Positions 7,745-14,099 of a DNA stretch of 14,120 nucleotides are shown here, in pieces. The notes below the pieces were generated by a model. The model did no database searches. It had not been told where the DNA came from and saw only the letters and a program-made list of their open reading frames with translations. Within the stretch, counting starts at the first letter, position 1; every line of letters starts with the position of its first letter. Both the position numbers and the translations under genes were made by a program. Source of the stretch: CAYGBW01 sp964348185 (GTDB lineage Bacteria; Desulfobacterota; BSN033; WVXP01); contig CAYGBW010000053.1 of assembly GCA_964348185.1 (NCBI GenBank), positions 1 to 14,120 of the forward strand, in the 5' to 3' direction.

Positions 7745-8602
7745 GTGGCCGTGAGAAAGGCGGATTTTGCGGGCAGCTGGTATCCGGCGTCTCCGGAGAA
7801 ATGCCGGAAGGAGATCGAGCGGTACGGGGAGAGGGCACGGGAGCTATCCGTTACCCCCGAGAAGGCCATGGGGGGAATCGTGCCTCATGCTGGATGGTAC
7901 TACTCAGGAGAGGTTGCGTGTAACGTTCTGAAACTGCTTCGTCCATGGTCATCTCCAGAAACCGTTGTGATTTTTGGAATGCATCTCGGGCCGACCAGTG
8001 ACCACGTGATTATGGCGGAGGGAGAGTGGGAGACCCCCCTGGGCAATGTGGCCGTTGATGAAGCCATTGCCTCAGACCTGGTCAAGAGCTTCAGCTTTGT
8101 GGAAGAGACGCCCCTCCTCCACGGGATGGATAACACCATCGAGCTGCAACTGCCCTTTGTGAAATACTTCTTTCCCAGCAGTCGGATTCTACCCGTGGGG
8201 GTCGCTTCTCGTGGCGAGGCTCTGGAGATCGGTGAAAAAGTGGCCGACCTTGCCCTGGAAAGGGGCGTGGAGGTGGTGGTCCTCGGTTCGACAGACCTGA
8301 CCCATTACGGCCCCAACTACGGGTTGACCCCGAAGGGGATTGGAACCCAAGCGGTCCAGTGGGTGAAGGAAGACAACGACAGGAGAATCACCGAGCTGAT
8401 GGTTCGGATGGATGCTTCAGCCATGCTCGAGGAAGCCCGAGCCAGTCAGAACGCCTGCTGTGTGGGAGCGGCGGCAGCCGCTGTGGCTGCGGTGAAAAAA
8501 CTCGGAGGCTCCAGGGGAGAACTCCTAACCTATCGCACGAGCTATGACATCGAACCCCATACGAGCTTTGTGGGATATGCTGGAGTGGTTTACTACAGGT
8601 AG
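7745..8602 (+). CDS. amrB: MEMO1 family protein, AmmeMemoRadiSam system protein B
   Basis: Encodes 285 aa from GTG 7745. The fold family is the LigB-like MEMO group (human MEMO1, about 297 aa). Metal-site residues known for human MEMO1 have clear counterparts: H48 in VPHAGWYYSG, H80 in FGMHLGP, D184 and H187 in GSTDLTHYG, and a cysteine in NACCVGAA (C238/C239). Other family blocks are ADFAGSWYP at the start and LLHGMDNTIELQLPF at about 124-138. In many bacteria and archaea this gene travels with an AMMECR1 gene and a radical SAM gene (AmmeMemoRadiSam); neither partner is within this window. Human MEMO1 binds iron or copper, so a redox or metal role is plausible, but the bacterial reaction remains unclear. 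The preceding 116-base gap holds no strong promoter that I can name. Confidence 0.9.
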   Translation: MAVRKADFAGSWYPASPEKCRKEIERYGERARELSVTPEKAMGGIVPHAGWYYSGEVACNVLKLLRPWSSPETVVIFGMHLGPTSDHVIMAEGEWETPLGNVAVDEAIASDLVKSFSFVEETPLLHGMDNTIELQLPFVKYFFPSSRILPVGVASRGEALEIGEKVADLALERGVEVVVLGSTDLTHYGPNYGLTPKGIGTQAVQWVKEDNDRRITELMVRMDASAMLEEARASQNACCVGAAAAAVAAVKKLGGSRGELLTYRTSYDIEPHTSFVGYAGVVYYR

Positions 8603-8636
8603 GACTCCTCTCTCGGAGCCCGTGGAGAGCCATGGC

Positions 8637-9110
8637 TTGAAAATGCTGGTTTTTCTGCTCCCCTCCCTTTTTCTCTCTGTCGCCTCCCCGGCCGGTTCAG
8701 CAGAACTCTATCATTGGACAGATGAGACCGGCAAGATCCACATCGTCGATGAGATCACGAAGGTGCCGGAGCGGTATCGGCACGGGATAAAGGCCCATCC
8801 GACTTCCTCCGGTCCGAATAAAAGGTCACCGACCGGAGAGAGGGAGGTTCCTGAACCGGCCAGAGAGACCCTTGAACGACAAGAGGACGCCGAGGCGTCA
8901 CCCCCCCGGACACAGGCTGAAGCTGCAAGAATTGAGGCCCTCCGCCGGGAAAAGGAGAAGCTGGAGCAAGAGAGGTTTCGCCAGACCATTTTGGAGAGGC
9001 GGTTCGGGGGCGCCCGCGCCACCTTCTATAAGAAGAGAGGCCAGGAGATCGACCGGCGAGTCGAGGCCATTCAGCAGGAACTGGACGCACTCCATCCCGA
9101 AAACCCGTGA
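8637..9110 (+). CDS. Exported DUF4124 protein with coiled coil
   Basis: Encodes 157 aa if started at TTG 8637, which gives MKMLVFLLPSLFLSVASP and places GGAGAG (8624-8629) 7 nt upstream; ATG 8643 is the alternative and loses only two residues. Residues 1-22 are a Sec signal peptide ending GSA-E. The mature start ELYHWTDETGKIHIVDE matches the DUF4124 motif (Y-x-W-x-D-x-x-G-x-x-x-x-x-D). From about residue 75 a strongly charged Glu/Arg-rich region (QAEAARIEALRREKEKLEQE) predicts a coiled coil to near the end. DUF4124 proteins are periplasmic and of unknown role. The stop codon overlaps the GTG start of the next gene, so the two are probably translationally coupled. Confidence 0.75.
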   Translation: MKMLVFLLPSLFLSVASPAGSAELYHWTDETGKIHIVDEITKVPERYRHGIKAHPTSSGPNKRSPTGEREVPEPARETLERQEDAEASPPRTQAEAARIEALRREKEKLEQERFRQTILERRFGGARATFYKKRGQEIDRRVEAIQQELDALHPENP

Positions 9111-9844
9111 AGATCGATTGTCAGCTCATTCCCGTAGGGGCCTCCACACGAGGGAAGGACCCCATTTTTGTGGTCATCGACGTCCTCAGGGCCACATCAA
9201 CGATTGTGACCGCCTTTATGAATGGCTGTGAATCCATCGTGCCTGTGGCTGAGGTTAAAGAAGCGTTTCAATTGGCAAAGGGCTCATTGCCCGGAGCACT
9301 CATCGGCGGTGAGAGGGGAGGGCTAGCTGTCGAGGGATTCGATTTTGGCAACTCCCCTCGGGAGTATACCCGTGAGCGCGTGGAGGGACGAACCCTTATT
9401 CTAACCACAACGAATGGTTCCCGGGCTTTCCGGTCCCTTCCCCAGGGCGCGGTCGGCATCGTGGCAGCGTTTTTGAACCTGGGAGCCGTTGTCCGGTACG
9501 GCCTGAAGCAGGGAAGGGATATTGTCATCATCCCGTCAGGCCGAGAAGGGGAATTCTCTCTGGAGGATGCGGCCTGTGCCGGGGGGATTGTCGAAATGAT
9601 AGGAAAACCCCTTCACCACGGGGCGGAGATTACGGATGCCGCCCGGGCATCTGAGATTCTCTATGGACATTTTAAGGGGGATCTCGTCGGGATGTTTCGG
9701 TCGAGTGTCCATGGAAGCTATCTGATAGAGATCGGGTTGGAATCGGATCTCGAATACTGCGCCCGAAGGGACGTGACCGCTCTCGTCCCCGTCTACCGGG
9801 ACGGGAAGATCGACCTGTCTACCGGTGCCACCCCCACGGAATGA
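9107..9844 (+). CDS. comB: 2-phosphosulfolactate phosphatase family protein (ComB-like)
   Basis: Encodes 245 aa, the usual ComB length. Signature blocks are all present: VVIDVLRATSTIVTAF (residues 22-37), GGERGGLAVEGFDFGNSP (67-84), TTTNGSRA (100-107) and SGREGEFSLEDAACAG (144-159). In methanogens ComB removes phosphate from 2-phosphosulfolactate during coenzyme M synthesis. Many bacteria without coenzyme M carry close homologues, so the physiological substrate here is open; no comA, comC or other sulfolactate gene is visible in the window. Translation starts at GTG 9107, whose bases overlap the TGA (9108-9110) of the DUF4124 gene, indicating coupling. It is the last plus-strand gene of the cluster and meets the minus-strand pilus genes head-on. 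Confidence 0.88.
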   Translation: MKIDCQLIPVGASTRGKDPIFVVIDVLRATSTIVTAFMNGCESIVPVAEVKEAFQLAKGSLPGALIGGERGGLAVEGFDFGNSPREYTRERVEGRTLILTTTNGSRAFRSLPQGAVGIVAAFLNLGAVVRYGLKQGRDIVIIPSGREGEFSLEDAACAGGIVEMIGKPLHHGAEITDAARASEILYGHFKGDLVGMFRSSVHGSYLIEIGLESDLEYCARRDVTALVPVYRDGKIDLSTGATPTE

Positions 9845-9873
9845 TGAAATCCCGGAATCATGGGAGAATGGTC

Positions 9874-9909
9874 AAAAACTCCGTACAGAGAGGGTCCGGG
9901 GACGTTTTT
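9874..9909. terminator. Candidate bidirectional terminator between convergent genes
   Basis: AAAAACTCC (9874-9882) pairs with GGA (9900-9902) and GTTTTT (9904-9909), leaving one bulged C at 9903 and a 17-nt loop. This gives a stem whose outer part is A-tract/T-tract and so offers a T run in both directions. It lies 30 bases after the ComB stop and 22 bases after the stop of the opposite-strand 97-aa gene, where a shared terminator is expected. The GC core is short, so strength is uncertain. Confidence 0.4.
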
Positions 9910-9930
9910 CAGTGACGACTGGGCAAATGC

Positions 9931-10224
9931 TCATTCTCCACGGATAACGACGATTTTCGTAGCTATCATCCTGGAGTTTCCCTCGGGCTCTACATCGACG
10001 GAGACCCAGCGGCCCGGCTTCAGATCGCCGAAGTCCAGGGATCGTTCCCTCTTATCGATGATCGGTGTGGATGGTTGAACGAAGATGCTCATCTCGTTCA
10101 CAACGATGACTCGAGTCGTCTCTCTCGTCTCCATGATTGGCCCTTTGATAGAGAGGAAAGGCTCTGCCCAGGCCAAACAGAGGGGGAGGACACACAAAAG
10201 AATCAGAAAAAGCCATCTCTTCAT
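9931..10224 (-). CDS. Small secreted protein encoded behind the PilY1-like gene
   Basis: Encodes 97 aa. Residues 1-20 are a clear Sec signal peptide (KRW, then a Leu-rich core ending AWA-E). The mature part of about 77 residues is predicted to be mostly beta: VIVVNEMSIFVQPSTPIID, then DFGDLKPGRWVSVDVEP and TKIVVIRG, reminiscent of small OB-like periplasmic domains (DUF5666-like), though I cannot assign a family. AAGGAG (10232-10237) sits 7 nt before ATG. It begins 40 bases after the stop of the PilY1-like gene with no visible promoter between, so it is probably co-transcribed and thus also under the riboswitch. A role in assembly, stability or export of the large adhesin is an inference from position only. 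Confidence 0.75.
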   Translation of the reverse strand: MKRWLFLILLCVLPLCLAWAEPFLSIKGPIMETRETTRVIVVNEMSIFVQPSTPIIDKRERSLDFGDLKPGRWVSVDVEPEGNSRMIATKIVVIRGE

Positions 10225-10264
10225 GGGGTATCTCCTTTTTTGACGGGATGTGGGTTAACGCCTG

Positions 10265-13200
10265 CTAAAAGAAACACCTCCAGAAAATCCGGGTGATGCC
10301 TGCGGCATGGACCACTTCGGATGTGAAGATGCCGCCTCCGACGCCGATGTAGCTCGATCCCATTCCGTGGATGAGGGCGATAACCATTCCCGAAGGTATG
10401 GCGGTGCCAATGATCATCGACCGATCGCTCTTTTCTAGATCATCGGAGGTTTCATCGAAGTTGAGAACGGCCGCTGCGTTCATGTAATCGAGGGCATAGA
10501 GGCGGCCCGTGCCCAATCCCACGTAGCAGGGATCGTTTGGATCAACTGCAGTGGGGGTAAAGGTGGTGAGATAGGCCACCCCAAAATAGACGATGGTTGA
10601 GGCCAAAACCTTCTCCCCCGCGTTCTCATTCAGCTCGACGTACCACCCGTCGTAGGCGTAGAGGGCGGCCAGGGTGGCGGCTCTCTCTTGGTCTGTGCCG
10701 TCTTGGACGAGATTGCTTGTCACATCCACGAGGTCGCTCGCGATGAGGGGAGCCGCAGGGTCTCTGTCTTTTACGGCATAGATACGGTTAATGACCGATG
10801 TGTTTTTCGGGTTGGCCCGATCCCCAGTTCCCCAGAAAAGCATCTCATGGTCTTTCTCGAAAACCACATCAGGAGGATAGAAGATCTTCCGTCCACTTCC
10901 CGAGTCGTCAAATACCACCTTGGCCGTCCAGTTCAGGGGATCCGGATCACCGATGTCGAATCGCCACATCTGGCCCCCTGTGTCCCCGACGTAGAGGCGG
11001 TCGATAAGGTGCCCCGGGTCATCATTGGTATCGAGGGCGGTAATGGCGCTGGGGATGCAATAGGCCATTGAGGGGTTGGTCGCGGCGTCATAGGTAGACT
11101 TCCAGAGAAGGGTCCCATCGAAGAGATCGGCCACATAGACACCCCGGCCAGCGGTATCGGCGCCGACCACCGGGTCGTTGTCCTGATTGATATCATATCC
11201 ACCGCCGAAAAAGACAACCATCCGGTCGTCAGTGCCAACCCTCACCTTTCCAACGACAGGGTCGGACCAACTCTGTCCCATCTCCGAGAAATCGGCCTGA
11301 TCGGGGCTGATATGCCAGAGATACATCGGGGTATACGGATCAGTCACATCCAGGGCGTAATAGTCGCTGCCCCCCCTTCGCAGTCCAAAAACAAGGATGA
11401 CCTGGTCATAGTCGGGGGCAGCTGGCTCAATGATCCCATCCATGTCAGTATCGAACACGGCCACCTTGGGGGCACCATCAATAAAATACTCGAGGGTGGC
11501 TCCGTTCATATTCTTGAGCTTTTCCAGAAGATGGGGGGGAATGAAACCCCACAGCTCCGATCCATCACTGTCGAGAAAGGCGTGGACCATCCCGTCATTG
11601 GCGCCCGCAAAGATCACAGAGGTTGAACTGTCGTAATGGACCACAACAGGGCGGGAATGGAGAAAGGCTCCCAGGATCCAATTCCGCCTTTCGGCAAAGT
11701 TGAGATCTCCATCCTCGTCGTGGGCGTCGTAACCGTACACAAAGTCGATGATCTTATTCCTTTCAATATCATCTACAGCGAGAAGCATCGCACTCGTCAG
11801 CCTGGGGTTGTTCTTTGAAAAACCATTGTTTGGGTGGTTCAACGGGCGCTCGGCGACGTCGAGCCAGGTATAGATGTTTCTAGCCGTGGTTCGGTTCAGA
11901 AGAACTTCGCCGACCCCTCCAAATTCGGTGTCTCCCCCATCTGGATCCGAACTCCCCCAGAATGAGACGGCCGTGTCGAGAATATGCCCCTCATCGTCGG
12001 TTGCCGCGTTTCCGTAGACGTCGAGAACGTCCCCCTTCTCGATATCGCCGCTTGCCGCTGTGGCAAGGGAAAACTTCTTGATGTTGCCCTTCCAGAAGGC
12101 GTTTTCGGTCGGCTTGAAAAGGGCGAGGTACATCCTGCTTCCGCTGGTCGTCTTCTCCATCTGGCTGATGGGAACCACAGGAGCGGTGAAAGAGGTGGAC
12201 TCTTCCAGGATCTCCATGATGATCTTTTGGAACACGATGGCGAAACTCTGGGCGTTGTGGGCATGATAGTACTTTCCTCGTCCGTTCTCAGCCGTATCTT
12301 CAAGCAGTTGAGCGGCAACGGTGAATCCGATCGTATAGGTGACGAGGTTCTGTTTTTCATCCAAGGGGCTCAGGTCGGTATCATAGAGGTACTTGGCCAC
12401 ATCGTCGAGATAATCCGATCCGTCCTCATCATAAGTCCCCGGATCAGCGGCGTCACCGTCCACATCGCCGTTGCTTCCAAGGCTCGTGAGGATGGCGTTC
12501 TTATCCCTTGTCGGTTCCCCATCGGTGATGATGATGACGTAGTTTTTCTGGCACCAGTCGGTGATGGGGCTGGTATAGCTGACACCGGCATTGAAATAAC
12601 TCGCTGCCCCCTGGAAATAAAGCCCCGCCTCGTAGAGGGTCTCTGCCAGGGGTGTCCACGTGTCAGCAATCAGCCCACCGATGGCGTTATGGAGATCAGC
12701 TCGGTTCACCGCGGTCATGTCTCTGACTTCTCGAAGGAGATGTCCCCCTTCTTCCGGGTTGAAGATCATGGCCCCGAAGCGGACCCCCCAGGTGGTATTG
12801 ACAAAGCTTTGAATCGTCCCCTTGGCCACGCCGAGTCTGGGTAGCTTGCTCGAGCCCACGGTCGCAAGAAAGTTCAGGTAGTTGCCGGTGCGAAGATAAC
12901 GGGTCACCTTCCCACCGCATTGGCTGTTCATCGTTATTGTGCCATTATAAAAGCCCTCGACTGCCAGGGCATTTCTGGCTTCGGGACAGACGATCGCGGC
13001 AACGGAATCTCGAAAGACATTGTCCCAAGTCCCTCGAAACCGATGGTAGACTGGGGTGGGGTTGTAGACACCGGGGTAGGGAAACGCCGGGTCATAGATG
13101 GAGCTTGAAATCTCGTTGTTCATACTTGCCGAATTGTCAAAGATAACCAGAACATTGGGCTCAACGCCCCCACCGCTGTTCGAATAGATTTCGGTGTCAT

Positions 13201-13279
13201 CTGCAAATGAAGAAGCTCCTCCGAATATCACAAGCGCTGCGACCATCAACAACGTGATAGAGATGTTCTTTCTATACAT
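10265..13279 (-). CDS. pilY1: PilY1-like type IV pilus tip/adhesin protein
   Basis: Encodes 1004 aa from ATG 13279, chosen because GGGAGG (13285-13290) is 5 nt upstream and the protein then begins directly with a signal peptide (residues 1-26, ending SFA-D); an upstream in-frame start at 13324 would bury it. A von Willebrand A domain spans about 41-360 with the MIDAS set D48-x-S50-x-S52, T209 and D253 (IIITDGEPT). It carries an Asp-rich insertion, about 272-293, that may bind calcium. The C-terminal half (about 530-960) is the PilC/PilY1 beta-propeller: HSRPVVV (541-547), FAGANDGMVHAF (557-568), an EF-like DTDMDG..D loop (610-623) and LYVGDTGGQMWRFDI (762-776). PilY1 proteins sit at the pilus tip with minor pilins and act in pilus extension, adhesion and surface sensing. 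Expression is predicted to be gated by the upstream riboswitch and a sigma-54-type promoter. Confidence 0.92.
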   Translation of the reverse strand: MYRKNISITLLMVAALVIFGGASSFADDTEIYSNSGGGVEPNVLVIFDNSASMNNEISSSIYDPAFPYPGVYNPTPVYHRFRGTWDNVFRDSVAAIVCPEARNALAVEGFYNGTITMNSQCGGKVTRYLRTGNYLNFLATVGSSKLPRLGVAKGTIQSFVNTTWGVRFGAMIFNPEEGGHLLREVRDMTAVNRADLHNAIGGLIADTWTPLAETLYEAGLYFQGAASYFNAGVSYTSPITDWCQKNYVIIITDGEPTRDKNAILTSLGSNGDVDGDAADPGTYDEDGSDYLDDVAKYLYDTDLSPLDEKQNLVTYTIGFTVAAQLLEDTAENGRGKYYHAHNAQSFAIVFQKIIMEILEESTSFTAPVVPISQMEKTTSGSRMYLALFKPTENAFWKGNIKKFSLATAASGDIEKGDVLDVYGNAATDDEGHILDTAVSFWGSSDPDGGDTEFGGVGEVLLNRTTARNIYTWLDVAERPLNHPNNGFSKNNPRLTSAMLLAVDDIERNKIIDFVYGYDAHDEDGDLNFAERRNWILGAFLHSRPVVVHYDSSTSVIFAGANDGMVHAFLDSDGSELWGFIPPHLLEKLKNMNGATLEYFIDGAPKVAVFDTDMDGIIEPAAPDYDQVILVFGLRRGGSDYYALDVTDPYTPMYLWHISPDQADFSEMGQSWSDPVVGKVRVGTDDRMVVFFGGGYDINQDNDPVVGADTAGRGVYVADLFDGTLLWKSTYDAATNPSMAYCIPSAITALDTNDDPGHLIDRLYVGDTGGQMWRFDIGDPDPLNWTAKVVFDDSGSGRKIFYPPDVVFEKDHEMLFWGTGDRANPKNTSVINRIYAVKDRDPAAPLIASDLVDVTSNLVQDGTDQERAATLAALYAYDGWYVELNENAGEKVLASTIVYFGVAYLTTFTPTAVDPNDPCYVGLGTGRLYALDYMNAAAVLNFDETSDDLEKSDRSMIIGTAIPSGMVIALIHGMGSSYIGVGGGIFTSEVVHAAGITRIFWRCFF

Positions 13280-13370
13280 GACAACCTCCCCTGGCCTCCC
13301 TACTGGCGATGCCTTTTTTTTCAAAGTGGTAAGGGTTGTGAGTCAATTTCTTTTCTCCCCTATGGGTGAT

Positions 13371-13398
13371 AAAAAAAGCCCATCCGAAAGGATGGGCT
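13371..13398 (-). terminator. Intrinsic terminator of the c-di-GMP riboswitch expression platform
   Basis: On the minus strand AGCCCATCC (13398-13390) pairs perfectly with GGATGGGCT (13385-13377) around a TTTC loop. Counting the last stem base, it is followed by seven T residues (13377-13371). It lies between the riboswitch aptamer and the pilY1 start, about 90 nt before the ATG, so it must be bypassed for pilY1 to be transcribed. Confidence 0.9.
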
Positions 13399-13407
13399 GG
13401 GTTCGAT

Positions 13408-13508
13408 TTCCCCAAGGTCTTCGGCGGTCCCGCTGCCTTTGTCTCTCTAGGACATTAGGCCGGTGACTTTGCGTCCTACCCTTTCGGAGTAGTTTGCCCT
13501 TGTCGGAA
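13408..13508 (-). promoter_or_regulatory. Cyclic di-GMP-I (GEMM-I) riboswitch
   Basis: Read on the minus strand, all hallmark blocks of the GEMM-I aptamer appear in order: GGGCAAAC (13499-13492), a hairpin capped by a GAAA tetraloop (13485-13482), GGACGCAAAG (13476-13467), CCGGCCTAA (13463-13455), an apical hairpin TGTC/GACA (13454-13451 with 13443-13440) and GGCAGCGGGACCGCC (13437-13423). A closing helix P1 can be drawn from TTCC and CAA (13508-13505, 13502-13500) with TTG and GGAA (13415-13413, 13411-13408). The ligand is bis-(3'-5')-c-di-GMP in known members. An intrinsic terminator follows 10 nt after P1, so control is probably at transcription termination of pilY1 and the 97-aa gene. The 3' strand of P1 (TTGGG, 13415-13411) could alternatively pair with CCCAG (13401-13397), which overlaps the terminator stem. 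That offers a switch, but whether ligand turns the gene on or off is not decidable by eye. Confidence 0.92.
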
Positions 13509-13528
13509 CTGGGTTGAATTCGGTACGA

Positions 13529-13544
13529 GGCAATTTTCATACCA
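13529..13544 (-). promoter_or_regulatory. Sigma-54 (RpoN) type promoter for the riboswitch-pilY1 transcript
   Basis: On the minus strand TGGTATGAAAATTGCC carries GG (13543-13542) and GC (13531-13530) spaced by exactly 10 nt. It matches TGG-A-G-N4-TTGC of the consensus TGGCACG-N4-TTGCW. Initiation 12 nt downstream of the GC gives a start near 13518, about 10 nt before the first base of the aptamer, just where a riboswitch transcript should begin. The agreement of position supports the call. Confidence 0.6.
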
Positions 13545-13587
13545 TAATCGGAAAATTCAAGGATGTTGAGTAAAAACGTGAACTTAA

Positions 13588-13597
13588 GGGAGCTCCC
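13588..13597. other. Perfect palindrome upstream of the pilY1 promoter
   Basis: GGGAGCTCCC is a perfect 10-bp palindrome about 45 bases upstream of the -24 element of the predicted sigma-54 promoter. It could be a regulator site. No protein can be named, and a palindrome this short can occur by chance. Confidence 0.2.
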
Positions 13598-13887
13598 AAC
13601 CGCCGGCTCCTCAAATCGACACGCTCCTTCCCGAACATTTTGTCACACTGCTTGAAAAAACTTAATGCCCGGTAGCCTTGATCGGATCGCTCAAGGTGAA
13701 TGCCACTCGGAATCTGAACCCCGGCAGGCTTTGCCCTCCTTAGCCCACCGATCCAGGTCCAACCTCGGTAGGGAAACCGAGCGGTGACTCTCCAGCATTG
13801 ACAATGTCCTTGTTTGTTCTTGCTAGTGTAGTGTCCCAATAATAGCTTGTATAACTTACACGGTCGCACAGTGTCCTGAGGACCGAC
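13598..13887. other. Intergenic stretch without a supported gene
   Basis: A minus-strand frame of 110 codons (13537-13869) is open here, but it has no ribosome site, runs over the predicted pilY1 promoter and resembles nothing I know; a decayed gene or insertion-sequence relic is possible. A 6-bp hairpin CTCGGT/ACCGAG (13764-13769 with 13776-13781) is the only clear local structure. No riboswitch or tRNA is seen. Confidence 0.35.
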
Positions 13888-14045
13888 ATTCTAAATCCGA
13901 AATTCGAATATCGAAATCCGAAACAAATCCGAATATCAAATGACCAAAATCGACTCGGCTGAGCGGCTCGACCTGAGCTTGCCGACAGGTCTCGTCGCAG
14001 GCCCAAACATGTTTAGAACATTAGAAAATTCGAGTTTTGATATTG
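13888..14045. repeat. AT-rich interspersed repeat element
   Basis: AAATCCGAA occurs three times (13893-13901, 13914-13922, 13925-13933) and CGAATATC twice (13905-13912, 13930-13937). A related sequence in inverted orientation lies at about 14012-14043 (GTTTAGAA, then TTCGAGTTTTGATATT). The two flank a GC-rich centre containing CCTGAGCTTGCCGACAGG. The arrangement looks like a short non-coding mobile or palindromic intergenic element. Confidence 0.5.
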
Positions 14046-14099
14046 TCCTTCGACTTGGCTCAGGATGGTGAGTCCTTCGACTCTGCTCAGGACCGTGAG
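14046..14099. repeat. Two tandem copies of a 27-nt intergenic repeat
   Basis: Bases 14046-14072 and 14073-14099 are adjacent copies that agree at 23 of 27 positions. Both begin TCCTTCGACT and contain GCTCAGGA and GTGAG. Each copy can fold GCTCA against TGAG(C/T). A partial, inverted-looking relative (CCTGTCGAACGG) continues to the window edge, so the array probably extends further. Confidence 0.7.

Noticed and set aside
11984..12844. A 286-codon open frame on the plus strand
   Set aside because: It lies entirely inside pilY1 on the opposite strand, has no ribosome site or recognisable domain, and is explained as an antisense shadow of a long biased gene.
13537..13869. A 110-codon minus-strand frame upstream of pilY1
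   Set aside because: It has no ribosome site or known motif and overlaps the predicted sigma-54 promoter. A gene relic is possible but cannot be supported.
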